This document shows, in pieces, positions 1 to 8,561 of a stretch of DNA of 64,000 nt. The position numbers and the translations under genes were made by a program. A model generated the notes under the pieces. It was given only the letters and a program-made list of their open reading frames with translations. It did no database searches and was not told the origin of the DNA. The DNA is from B69-G16 sp964501905. GTDB taxonomy: Archaea; Thermoproteota; Thermoprotei; Thermofilales; B69-G16. Each line of letters opens with the position of its first letter. Positions within the stretch are counted from its first letter, which is position 1. The DNA lies in contig CAZCTW010000012.1 of NCBI GenBank assembly GCA_964501905.1, forward strand, positions 1 through 64,000, given 5' to 3'.

Positions 1-1
1 C

Positions 2-238
2 ATGCTCTCGGTCTCGCTCCTATATCTATTGTCTAGAGGGGGGAAAGCCTCTAGAAAGGAGCTACTGGATATACTATACTCTAAGTTCGGCAAGTGGAGG
101 GTAAACTACGTAGTAGAGAGGTTGATAAAGCTAGGCTACTTAGAGGAAGAGGATGAGAATATAGTCATTGGGTGGAGGTCTAAAATCGAAATAGATTTCA
201 ACAAAATTTTAGGCATTCAGACTGGTTCCAGCCTCTAA
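2..238 (+). CDS. Small winged-helix-like protein, possibly truncated by the window edge
   Basis: The 78-residue frame is open to the first base, so the ATG at position 2 may be internal to a longer gene. The sequence has the pattern of a small winged helix: a helix SRKELLDILYSKFG followed by a recognition-like helix NYVVERLIKLGYLEEED and a short wing. Such domains usually bind DNA, but nothing here shows a target. Its last 30 bases overlap the 3' end of the convergent Lhr gene. No RBS can be judged because the upstream sequence is outside the window. Confidence 0.5.
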   Translation: MLSVSLLYLLSRGGKASRKELLDILYSKFGKWRVNYVVERLIKLGYLEEEDENIVIGWRSKIEIDFNKILGIQTGSSL

Positions 239-3049
239 TTTCTCCACTTTCTGCAGGCTTTTCTTCTTATGTTCTATCCAAAGCTTCTTCACAAAAGCAT
301 CCACATCTCCCGTAAAGCTTAAAGCTATCTTAGATATTTCTCTGAAGTTAAAACCGGCCGCTCTCGCTAAGACCGCGCCAACTCCATAATTTCGTAGAGC
401 TTTCACGCTACTCCAGAAATTGCCACAACCCCTCCCTCTTCTACTCTTGCACTTTTTAAGCCTTGAAGCCATTTCCCTCTCCCCTACCGTATCAAATGCT
501 AATTTGTCAGAGCCACAGGCAGGACAGGACAATTCCTCGACTAGCTCCATGGCGGGACTGCTCCAGATGTATCCGCAGTCTAGACAAGCTAGAGAGACAA
601 AACTTGACAGTAATTTTATTTTGAACATCATCAAAGAGATTAAGTCCCTCCTCTCCGGAGATACAGGCTCCAAGAACTCTCCCATAAACCGGAAGTGCTC
701 GAGAGTGAGCCTAGTGGGTCCAACTGCGATTTTTATCTCGAACTCTCCACGCTCTAGCTTCTCTACTACCTCTAGGGCTTTCTCCAAGTCCATATCCTTG
801 TAGAGGACCTCCTTCAAAGCCTCTCTATAGGGGGGAGTATCCTTCAAGGCTATCACGAGCTTCTCTACGTCTCCCTTCGCCAGCTTAGCACCGGGCTCTA
901 CGACTCCCATTTTCCTAGCGACTTGCTGAAGCCTCCACCTGAAAGCCCTGCTCTCCTCGACGGCGGCGTACACGTACTTTTTGAACTTTTCGACGGTCGT
1001 ATCCCTTAAAACAGCTTCTACCTCTTCCACGCCTATCCCTCCGCTTCTTAACACGATCCTGTAGGGTTTCTCGGAGACGTAGACAGGGAGTCCGAGGAGC
1101 TTGGCAAGCCTGTAGGAGATGTACTTGCCTAGTACCCTGTTCACCCTATTGCCGAAGTGCGTGTGAACCACTATGAGCCCCTCCGCGTCTTCTACTACTA
1201 TTCGTTTATCCGTGGGTATCGGGACTCCCTCCTTGACCATGCAGTACACGTTTAGGATAGCCTTCTCTACGGTTCTCTTATCGGCTCTATACTCCCGGGA
1301 GATATACTCAGCGATCTCGCTTAAACTACGCCCCTCCTCAACTATTTCCTCTACAAGCCCTCTTATCCTCCCAACTTCCTGAGCCACTCGGTAGGATACG
1401 GGTATCTCCTCGCCCACCCAACTTGGTATAGCGCTCCTATAGTCGTCCACCGGCTTAACGTAGACGACGTTCTCCGTCAACGATAATACCTCCCAGGGCC
1501 TCCCGGCCATTATAAACCTAGCCCCTGGCTCGCAGTATTCAGAGACGAAGAAGTCGTCCAGTAAGCCTACGAAACCTCCGCTTTCTCTGTCCACCACGTA
1601 GTACCGCTTGACTTCCGGTATCATGGATAGGACGCCGAAGAAGTAGCTGTAGCTCCTATCTCCAGGCCTGACATAGCCTCCCCGCAACCTGACCAAACCT
1701 ATATCCTCAAGAAACTTAACCAGTTCGTCGAACTCCTCCCTGCTTAAACCCTGGTAGGGCGCCGTCCTCTTGATAACTCCATAGACTTCGTCTAGAGTAT
1801 ACCTACCAGTTAAGGCAAAGCCAACTATCTCATGGGCTAGAACGTCTAAGGGTTTAGGTGGAGGACGAGAGGGTTCAACCCACTCTTGCTTTAGAAGCTT
1901 CACGAGAACTATAGCTTCAAGAGCATCATCGCTATCTCCGACTAATACAACCCCCCTGCTAACCCTGCCTACCCCGTGCCCAGACCTGCCTATTCTCTGT
2001 ATAAGCCTACGCACTTCTCTCGGCGAATTATACTGCACTACAAAGTCTACGTGACCTATATCTATGCCGAGCTCCATCGAGGAAGTACATATCACGCCTT
2101 TTATCTTGCCGCTTCTGAGCATCTCCTCTATTCTAACCCGCTCCTCCTGGGATAGACTGCCGTGGTGGACGTATACCGGCAGTTTAATATCCCATAGTTT
2201 AAGCCTGCTCCCGAGCATTTCGACCGTTGGCCTAGTATTGGAGAACACCAGAACGCTTCTATACCTCTCTACAGCCTCCCTTATGTACCGCAAGCGGGCC
2301 GCCACGCCCTCTGAAACCATAATCCTCTCCGCAAGCTTCACATCATCCTCGCCAGGGTCGGGCCATACAACGTCTACCTCTATCATCTTCGCTACTGGAG
2401 TATACACCACTCTACACTTCCTACCTGGGCCTACTAAAAACTCCGCTACCTCCTTGGGATTCCCTACGGTGGCCGATAAGCCCACTAGCTGGAAATCCTC
2501 GCCTATAATTTTCCTAGCTTTCTCGAGAAGAATAGCTAACTGAACTCCACGTTTGCTGTCTGCGATTTCGTGGACTTCATCTACTATGACCCACTTTAGA
2601 TTTGAGACATGACTCCTTAATCTCTCTCCTATGAACAGGAGCTGAAACGTCTCTGGAGTTGTTATCAGCATATCCGGCGGTTTAAGAGCCTGAAGCCTTC
2701 TCTCCGATGGCGAAGTGTCGCCATGTCTAACCGCCATTTTTAAATCCAGTTTTAAAGACCACCACTCTAATCTGTTCAGCAAATCTCTGTTAAGGGTTCT
2801 AAGGGGGGTTATATAGACAAGTTTTATACCTCCTCTCTCCATATCCAGTAGCTTAGACAATAGGGGGAGGAACGCCGCCTCGGTCTTCCCCGTCCCCGTA
2901 GGCGCTACTATAAGGACGTTTTCCCCAGCGAGCACGTGGGGTATAACCTCTACCTGGGGCGGAGTAGGCTCTTTAAACCCCTTCTCCGCCCAGAGTTTTC
3001 GTACAAACGGGTGTAGCTTCTCAATTACGTCCAAGAGTTCACCAAACAA
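209..3049 (-). CDS. lhr: Lhr-type superfamily 2 DNA helicase
   Basis: At 946 residues this is the normal length for an archaeal Lhr (large helicase-related) ATP-dependent helicase, thought to act in DNA repair and replication stress. Visible motifs are Walker A APTGTGKT at about residues 49-56, the DEVH box at 157-160, SAT at 192-194, and the motif VI segment QRIGRSGH. The winged-helix and Lhr-core region follows. The C-terminus carries two cysteine clusters (CLDCGY then CPACG, and CKSRRGRGC) that look like zinc-binding ribbons. The gene is monocistronic and its 3' end overlaps the preceding convergent frame by 30 bases. Confidence 0.95.
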   Translation of the reverse strand: MFGELLDVIEKLHPFVRKLWAEKGFKEPTPPQVEVIPHVLAGENVLIVAPTGTGKTEAAFLPLLSKLLDMERGGIKLVYITPLRTLNRDLLNRLEWWSLKLDLKMAVRHGDTSPSERRLQALKPPDMLITTPETFQLLFIGERLRSHVSNLKWVIVDEVHEIADSKRGVQLAILLEKARKIIGEDFQLVGLSATVGNPKEVAEFLVGPGRKCRVVYTPVAKMIEVDVVWPDPGEDDVKLAERIMVSEGVAARLRYIREAVERYRSVLVFSNTRPTVEMLGSRLKLWDIKLPVYVHHGSLSQEERVRIEEMLRSGKIKGVICTSSMELGIDIGHVDFVVQYNSPREVRRLIQRIGRSGHGVGRVSRGVVLVGDSDDALEAIVLVKLLKQEWVEPSRPPPKPLDVLAHEIVGFALTGRYTLDEVYGVIKRTAPYQGLSREEFDELVKFLEDIGLVRLRGGYVRPGDRSYSYFFGVLSMIPEVKRYYVVDRESGGFVGLLDDFFVSEYCEPGARFIMAGRPWEVLSLTENVVYVKPVDDYRSAIPSWVGEEIPVSYRVAQEVGRIRGLVEEIVEEGRSLSEIAEYISREYRADKRTVEKAILNVYCMVKEGVPIPTDKRIVVEDAEGLIVVHTHFGNRVNRVLGKYISYRLAKLLGLPVYVSEKPYRIVLRSGGIGVEEVEAVLRDTTVEKFKKYVYAAVEESRAFRWRLQQVARKMGVVEPGAKLAKGDVEKLVIALKDTPPYREALKEVLYKDMDLEKALEVVEKLERGEFEIKIAVGPTRLTLEHFRFMGEFLEPVSPERRDLISLMMFKIKLLSSFVSLACLDCGYIWSSPAMELVEELSCPACGSDKLAFDTVGEREMASRLKKCKSRRGRGCGNFWSSVKALRNYGVGAVLARAAGFNFREISKIALSFTGDVDAFVKKLWIEHKKKSLQKVEKLEAGTSLNA

Positions 3050-3263
3050 TCTACGAGTCTACGATATATAAGCTATATTAAATACACTTTTGGAAAATAG
3101 CGTAGTAAAGCTTCTCGCTGAGCGTTCCTAACCCTATGCCGGACATTAGTAGCCAGACTATGCCTCTCTAGGCTATTAAACACTCTAGATCCCCCCGCGG
3201 CGTGGTTAACCCCTATTACCGATGAAATTTATTTCTTTTCAGGCTTTATTTTGAGAGGGGAAA

Positions 3264-4076
3264 ATGGAGGTCTTTAGAGAAGAAGAGGTAAAGTTGGGGG
3301 ATTCCCTAAACATAGTTAAAATACCTTTAAATCCCGTAGGGCCGTACGCCGTTATAGGGTGTAGAGGGTGGGTTGAGCAGGGCAGGTACGTGGAGAATCT
3401 CCACAGGCACTTGGACAGACTTGGTGAGGCTATAGCCGCTAAGGGCTATTATTGGGGCGCTTCGGACTATGGCTCCGGCGGCTATCCCGTTAAGAAAGCT
3501 TTGAAGAGTATTAAGATGTTGATCGAGTATATGAGAGAGAAGTATCGGATAGAGAAATTCGTAGTTTTAGGCACTTCTATGGGCGGCCATATAGCCCTTA
3601 TGTACGCGATAGAATACCCGGAGGATGTATGCGGCGTAGTAGATGTCTACGGCGTAATAGATGTAGAAAAGCAAGTCAGATATGTCCTTAAAATGCTCTC
3701 CATGCTGCCTGTGGCGATTTTTAAAGTTAAAAATTTGAAAGCTTTAAACTCTGCTTTCCGCTTCCTAGGAGATGTTAAGAGGGAGTTTGGAGGCGAGCCT
3801 AAAATGTTAAAGTTTACGGAAGAGTATGTTAAGTATTCGCCTTTAAGAAGGATAGGAGAGCTTAAAGTCCCGCTTTTGGTCATTCATGGAGATAGAGATT
3901 ACGCAGTCCCCTTAGAGTTTAGCCGGGAGCTCATTGAGAAGCTTAAGGAGGAGGGCAAGGGCGATCTCTTATACGAGTTTCACGTAGTTGAGGGGACTGG
4001 GCATGATGAAGAGACTATAAAGAAATCCATGGACGTTATATACGGTTTCCTAGAACACTGTTTCAAAAAATATTAG
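3264..4076 (+). CDS. Alpha/beta hydrolase (prolyl oligopeptidase/dienelactone-hydrolase-like)
   Basis: A 270-residue alpha/beta-hydrolase fold protein. The nucleophile elbow is GTSMGGH with Ser105; the acid is one of the aspartates in HGDRD (210 or 212), and the histidine is His247 in GTGHDE, giving a full triad in the right order. The family cleaves esters or short peptides; the substrate cannot be read from sequence. No signal peptide, so cytoplasmic. The start is an ATG preceded by GAGAGGGG. Its stop overlaps the stop of the convergent dehydrogenase gene by four bases. Confidence 0.85.
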   Translation: MEVFREEEVKLGDSLNIVKIPLNPVGPYAVIGCRGWVEQGRYVENLHRHLDRLGEAIAAKGYYWGASDYGSGGYPVKKALKSIKMLIEYMREKYRIEKFVVLGTSMGGHIALMYAIEYPEDVCGVVDVYGVIDVEKQVRYVLKMLSMLPVAIFKVKNLKALNSAFRFLGDVKREFGGEPKMLKFTEEYVKYSPLRRIGELKVPLLVIHGDRDYAVPLEFSRELIEKLKEEGKGDLLYEFHVVEGTGHDEETIKKSMDVIYGFLEHCFKKY

Positions 4077-5116
4077 GGAGTTATGGCGACTTTTAAGCCC
4101 TCCTTATTTAGAACTACTTGGAAAGCCTTCTCTATATCGTCTAAGGGGAATCTATGGGTTACAAGCCTCTCTAAGTTCACTCTTCCGCTGCCCGCCACTT
4201 CTAGAGCTCTCAAGAACACTTCCTTGTTGTAAATGAAGCTACCGATTATCTTCCTCTCCCCGTAGTGCACGGCGTTTAAATCCAGCAAGGCATCCTTGGG
4301 GGGCCAGACTCCGGCAAAGACTACTATTCTACCTCCCTTAGCTGTGTATTTTAAAGCTTCGGACACAAGAGACGCCATTATAGTGCCGCCCGTTGACAGT
4401 ATGGCTACATCTACTCCGTAGTTCCGCGTCTCTCTCATAACTACGTCATAGACGCTTTCTCTCATCGGGTTGACTACGACGTCGGCGCCGAAATCCTCGG
4501 CGTATTTAAGCCTCTCATCTAGCAAGTCGCTCACCAGCACTCTGCCAGCCCCCATAATTCTAGCTAGGGAAACCTGCAGGAGGCCCATCGGACCCGCGCC
4601 TACTATTAATACGGACTCCCCCGGCTTTAGCTCGGCTTTTAATAAGCCGCCGAGGCTCGCGGCTAGGGGCTCTATGAGCGCGCCCTCGGTATAGGTCATA
4701 TTTCTGCCGAGTTTATAGACGTTCTCCGCGGGGACCTTCACATATTCGGCAAATGAGCCGTCTAGCTTGACGCCGAGCTCGGCCGCTCCCCCTATTCCGC
4801 CGAGACTTAGACAGAGATTATGCCTCCCTGTTCTGCAATATCTACAGTTTCCGCAGAAAATAAAGGGGAGAACGGCTACTCTATCCCCTTTCTCCAAAAA
4901 ATCTACTTTTTCCCCGACTTTCTCTATGACACCCGAAAACTCGTGGCCTAGGATAAGCGGTTTTTTAAAAGTCGAATGCCCAGTGTACTTTCTTAAATCG
5001 GTAGGGCATATAGTCGTGACCTTTACCCTTATAAGCACGTCTTTTTCTCCTGGAGATGGAATTGGCCTATCCTCGATTCTTAAATCTCGGGGACCGTAGA
5101 GTACAGCCGCTTTCAT
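4073..5116 (-). CDS. Zinc-dependent medium-chain alcohol/polyol dehydrogenase
   Basis: A 347-residue MDR-superfamily dehydrogenase, typical length. Catalytic zinc ligands are Cys37 (TTICPTD) and His58-Glu59 (GHEFSG); the structural zinc site is Cys88, Cys91, Cys94 and Cys102 (CGNCRYCRTGRHNLC). A Rossmann motif GAGPMG for NAD(P) follows in the second half. The closest families are threonine dehydrogenase, sorbitol/iditol dehydrogenase and archaeal glucose dehydrogenase; the sequence alone does not decide between them. It stands alone, with promoter-like AT-rich sequence between it and gpsA. Confidence 0.88.
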   Translation of the reverse strand: MKAAVLYGPRDLRIEDRPIPSPGEKDVLIRVKVTTICPTDLRKYTGHSTFKKPLILGHEFSGVIEKVGEKVDFLEKGDRVAVLPFIFCGNCRYCRTGRHNLCLSLGGIGGAAELGVKLDGSFAEYVKVPAENVYKLGRNMTYTEGALIEPLAASLGGLLKAELKPGESVLIVGAGPMGLLQVSLARIMGAGRVLVSDLLDERLKYAEDFGADVVVNPMRESVYDVVMRETRNYGVDVAILSTGGTIMASLVSEALKYTAKGGRIVVFAGVWPPKDALLDLNAVHYGERKIIGSFIYNKEVFLRALEVAGSGRVNLERLVTHRFPLDDIEKAFQVVLNKEGLKVAITP

Positions 5117-5155
5117 AGCTACATAACAAATAGTAGAGGTAAAATAAAATTTCGG

Positions 5156-6187
5156 CTAATGAAATTGGGAAATAGAGTTTAAGATGTTCTCTACTGCATG
5201 TAAAACTTCTAATTCTTCATAGAGAACTTTGTAAACTCCGATGAATAGGGGAATTTTATCCAAGTCTACCCTGCCGTCTATGAGCTTGTATACCTTCTCC
5301 GCCGCCACATAACCTTCCACAACCCCAACCTCCCTCTTCTTCATTTCCTCTAAAGCCTCAACAGCCGAAAGACCTGTTCCCATCAACATGCCGAACATGC
5401 CGTTTCTACCTCCTCTAGCAGTAACCATTAAATCTCCAATTCCCGAGAGACCGTACACAGTCTCTCTCCTTCCACCCATCCTCTCGACTATATACGCCAT
5501 CTCCCTAACTGCCTGGACAAAAAACGCTGACTTGGCGTTATTCATCTCCAACCCGTCCTTTTTCTTAGCGAGTCCATCAAACCAACCTATAGCTATGGCA
5601 TAGACGTTTTTGAGAGAAGCCGAGAGCTCAGCTCCCAACACGTCGTCGCTGACGCTTATTTTGTAGTACCTTGTTTCAAATTCTCTTTTAATTTTTTCCG
5701 CTAACTCTAGATTTCTAGAATTGTATACTACGGCCGTAGCGAGCTTATGAGCTAGCTCTCTAGCTATGGAAGGCCCTGAAACATATATTATCCTATCCGA
5801 AATCCCCGTCTTCTTCTCCACGATCTGCGTCATAGTTAATATTTCTCCCCCTAACTCCTCCAACCCCTTAGAGATTACTACTATGGAGGTTTTGCTTTCC
5901 AGGAAGTCCTTAATCTCCTCAGATACAGGCGCCACGCCCGCGGAGCTCACGCCTATAACGACGACGTCCGCCCCGCTTAGAGCTCTCTCGAGCTCTTCCG
6001 GATAGTAAATTTTTACGGAACCAGGTATTTTAACTCCTATTCTTGGGTGGGGTGAGCCTTCGCTGATAATGTCTAATATTTTTATATCGTATTTTGTCCC
6101 CCATAGCCTAACTTCATGTCCTCTATCTGCTATGGGTACTGTTAAAGCGCTACCCATAGCCCCTGCTCCGAGAACCGCCACTTTCAT
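5156..6187 (-). CDS. gpsA: NAD(P)-dependent glycerol-3-phosphate dehydrogenase, GpsA type
   Basis: This protein reduces dihydroxyacetone phosphate to sn-glycerol 3-phosphate. The N-terminal Rossmann motif is GAGAMG at residues 7-12; the C-terminal helical domain has the conserved ELSASLKNVYAIAIG with the catalytic lysine, and GLSGIGDLMVT. The open frame reaches 6247, but I place the start at ATG 6187, because it gives the usual MKVAVLGAG start and has GGTGAT just upstream; 343 residues is then normal. Archaeal lipids use the opposite glycerol-1-phosphate stereochemistry made by EgsA, so a bacterial-type GpsA is notable, though a few archaea do have it. It is divergent from prs. Confidence 0.88.
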   Translation of the reverse strand: MKVAVLGAGAMGSALTVPIADRGHEVRLWGTKYDIKILDIISEGSPHPRIGVKIPGSVKIYYPEELERALSGADVVVIGVSSAGVAPVSEEIKDFLESKTSIVVISKGLEELGGEILTMTQIVEKKTGISDRIIYVSGPSIARELAHKLATAVVYNSRNLELAEKIKREFETRYYKISVSDDVLGAELSASLKNVYAIAIGWFDGLAKKKDGLEMNNAKSAFFVQAVREMAYIVERMGGRRETVYGLSGIGDLMVTARGGRNGMFGMLMGTGLSAVEALEEMKKREVGVVEGYVAAEKVYKLIDGRVDLDKIPLFIGVYKVLYEELEVLHAVENILNSISQFH

Positions 6188-6291
6188 GATATCACCATTC
6201 ATCATTATGAGGGCTAGATGTATTTCGTAGACAATTGTAATCAACAATAAGATAAATAAACTTTTAAGTGTTGGAATATTGAGGTGTTACC

Positions 6292-7182
6292 GTGCTCGTA
6301 TACGCTGGCTCGGCGAGCAAGTATTTCGGCTTGAAACTGGCTAAGCTCCTAGAAGTTGAATACGTAGACGTAGAGACTAGAAAATTTCCGGACGGAGAGC
6401 TGTATGTAAGGTTGGATAAAGAGCCTAAAGGCGAGGTAGCAGTTCTAGTACAGTCGATGTATAGAACTCCTAACGACCATCTAATAGAGTACTTGTTCCT
6501 GTCTAAGACTCTAAAAGAACTTGGAGCGCGGGAAGTTATCGGAGTTATACCCTACTTTCCCTACGCTAGGCAGGACGCCCGGTTTAAGCCCGGCGAAGCC
6601 GTTAGCCTGCCTATAGTGCTTGAGCTCTTAGAGAAAATGGGCACCGACCGTGTGGTAACAGTCGATATGCACCTACACAGGGTACAAGATGTACAAGAGA
6701 TTTCTAAAATACCCTTCGCCAATCTCTCCGTCATGAAGGAAATAGGGAAGTATTTTAAAGAAAAATTAGAAAAGGAAAAATGTATAGTTGTCGGACCGGA
6801 TGAAGAAGCCGAACAATGGGCTAAGATCGTAGCTGAAGTCCTCCAAACTCCTTACACGGTATTGGAGAAAACGCGGCTAGGAGACACAGAGGTAGAAGTT
6901 AAAGCTAGAGAAGAAGAACTCCTCACAAGCAAAGACATCTTGATAATCGATGACATAATAAGCACAGGAGGCACCATCGAAGCCACAGTCAGGAAAGTTA
7001 GGGGGAAAGGAGCTAGGAAGATTTACGTAGCGTGCGCGCACGCTATACTAGCTACGAACGCCGAATATAGAGTATTCCACGAAGGCGTTGAAGAGCTCGT
7101 GGCTTCAGATACCGTGCCCAGTCCATATAGTGTTGTATCAGCGATCCCGGTAGTGGCTGAATATTTAAAAAATCTAATTTAA
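6292..7182 (+). CDS. prs: Ribose-phosphate pyrophosphokinase (PRPP synthetase)
   Basis: This 296-residue enzyme transfers pyrophosphate from ATP to ribose 5-phosphate to make PRPP for nucleotide, histidine and tryptophan synthesis. The PRPP-binding loop DDIISTGGTIE lies at about residues 219-229, and the ATP/metal segment VDMHLHRVQD is near 123-132. The start is GTG at 6292 with GAGGTG at 6281-6286, an ideal Shine-Dalgarno; a TATA-like AATAAACTTTTAAG lies upstream. The gene converges on a PRTase-type transcription regulator, which may sense its product. Confidence 0.95.
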   Translation: MLVYAGSASKYFGLKLAKLLEVEYVDVETRKFPDGELYVRLDKEPKGEVAVLVQSMYRTPNDHLIEYLFLSKTLKELGAREVIGVIPYFPYARQDARFKPGEAVSLPIVLELLEKMGTDRVVTVDMHLHRVQDVQEISKIPFANLSVMKEIGKYFKEKLEKEKCIVVGPDEEAEQWAKIVAEVLQTPYTVLEKTRLGDTEVEVKAREEELLTSKDILIIDDIISTGGTIEATVRKVRGKGARKIYVACAHAILATNAEYRVFHEGVEELVASDTVPSPYSVVSAIPVVAEYLKNLI

Positions 7183-7225
7183 ACTAACGTAATTGACTCC
7201 TTGCCAAATTTGGGTCTCTACATTT

Positions 7226-7972
7226 TTAATAGTTTGAATTTATTTCGACTAGATAGTCGATTTTCACTTTATAGTCTTCCTCTAAGCTCTTTGCGATTTC
7301 TTCGGAGGAAACTCCGATGCAGAAAACTCCTACAATTTTAGAGCCTAGCTTTTTAACTATATTGAGAAGCGCCCTCATTAAAGCACCGCTCCATATTATA
7401 TCGTCTACTATGAGAACTTTATCCTTCGAATTTAAAGACTTCCTGGGAAGAGCTATAAACTTCGTGTATTTAACATGTGCTATATCAAGCGAGGCGGAGT
7501 ATGGCTCTACTATAGCGTCTCTAGCGTAGTGATCTCTTAGAGCATATACTAAACCCTTGCATAGGAAAGTCGATATTAAAGAAGCTATTATTAATCCTCC
7601 TCCTTCTACAGATAACACCTTGGTAATATCAGCTTTTTTGTAAAGTTGGTAGGCTTGAACGGCAATGTAGAATAGGAGATCAGGAGATGAAGCCGATAGA
7701 TTTGCTAACTCCGGATAATCATAGATTCCATGGCTTATGCTGTTTTTTATCTCGTTTTTCAGATCGATCATCTCTAAAATTTTTTCTATTATCTTATTGG
7801 CCCTCCGTTTCCCAGGTAGAAGCTTACCCCTTACGTACTTGTTTAATAAAGGCACGTCCAAGCTGAAGTACTTTTCCAAATCTCTATATTTATAGTATTT
7901 CTTCAACCTTTTCAGCAGAGAAATTGACTCTAATCTCAACAAAGCATCCTCAAAAGAGGACACAGGCACCAT
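7226..7972 (-). CDS. HTH-phosphoribosyltransferase regulator (GfcR/archaeal PurR type)
   Basis: The N-terminal 80 residues form a helix-turn-helix region (YFSLDVPLLNKYVRGKLLPGKRRA). The rest is a type I phosphoribosyltransferase domain with the PRPP loop VLIVDDIIWSGA at about residues 186-198 and an SVEGGG segment near 121. This architecture matches archaeal transcription regulators such as GfcR and OPRTase-like proteins, which bind PRPP or a phosphosugar rather than catalyse. It converges with prs across a 43-bp gap. A TATA-like TTTATATTTAG lies about 40 bases before the ATG. Confidence 0.8.
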   Translation of the reverse strand: MVPVSSFEDALLRLESISLLKRLKKYYKYRDLEKYFSLDVPLLNKYVRGKLLPGKRRANKIIEKILEMIDLKNEIKNSISHGIYDYPELANLSASSPDLLFYIAVQAYQLYKKADITKVLSVEGGGLIIASLISTFLCKGLVYALRDHYARDAIVEPYSASLDIAHVKYTKFIALPRKSLNSKDKVLIVDDIIWSGALMRALLNIVKKLGSKIVGVFCIGVSSEEIAKSLEEDYKVKIDYLVEINSNY

Positions 7973-8112
7973 TTTGCCATCATTATTGCAAATCTAACTC
8001 ATAACAAACTAAATATAAACTTTTCTCTCAAAGTTAACGTTCAGAAACTTCCAAAAGTTTAAGAATCCCAGTCTACTCCAGGGTTACAGAAGAATTGGGC
8101 CACGCACCAGAG

Positions 8113-8184
8113 ATGGTTGGATTATTTAAGAATCTCTTGAAAGTATTCAGAAAGCTGCTAAAGAGAAAGCGGAAAATACAGTAG
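8113..8184 (+). CDS. Possible 23-residue cationic amphipathic peptide
   Basis: In the 253-bp gap after the regulator gene a tiny frame reads MVGLFKNLLK then VFRKLLKRKRKIQ. It is strongly basic, with leucines on one helical face, like membrane-active peptides. There is no clear RBS, and a chance frame of this size is common, so confidence is low. It lies on the same strand as, and about 380 bases before, the radical SAM gene with a PqqD-like domain, the kind of enzyme that modifies small peptides. Otherwise I see no gene between 7973 and 8225. Confidence 0.15.
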   Translation: MVGLFKNLLKVFRKLLKRKRKIQ

Positions 8185-8225
8185 TTTTGGAGAGCATAAT
8201 AAAATTGTGGTGAATATTAACAATA

Positions 8226-8504
8226 TTACTGGCTAAAGCTCGGCAGTAAGTCTATATGTATTTCGATTAAATCGTTTAGGCAGGCTTCCGCCTTTTTATA
8301 ATTATAGACTATGGGATCTAATAGCATAGCTTGTAGAGCTTTGTCTCGAGACCCCTCGAAGGCGGCTTCTACTTCTACGAGGACTATTCTACAACTTTTC
8401 AAAACTTCACTACGGGCTATATCGTAGAGTATTGGAAAGCCGAAGGAAGCGCTACCTGCTCCTACCAGGCGGATAGCGACGTCTTTTCCATAAAAATATC
8501 CCAT
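8226..8504 (-). pseudogene. Deleted remnant of a GH4 alpha-galactosidase/alpha-glucosidase
   Basis: From ATG 8504 the first 35 residues (VGAGSASFG, then SEVLKSCRIVLVEV) match the NAD-binding N-terminus of family 4 glycosidases. The next residues jump straight to their extreme C-terminus: EGSRDKALQAMLLDPIV and a terminal EIHIDLLPSF. About 350 internal residues of a normal 430-470-residue enzyme are missing, including the metal and substrate sites, yet the frame is kept. An in-frame internal deletion best explains this. The product cannot be a working glycosidase. The family assignment rests on recognising both ends from memory. Confidence 0.7.
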
Positions 8505-8561
8505 AGCCTTAGTATAATACAGTATCGACACCTTTATATCGAATCCAGCCTTCAGATACTC

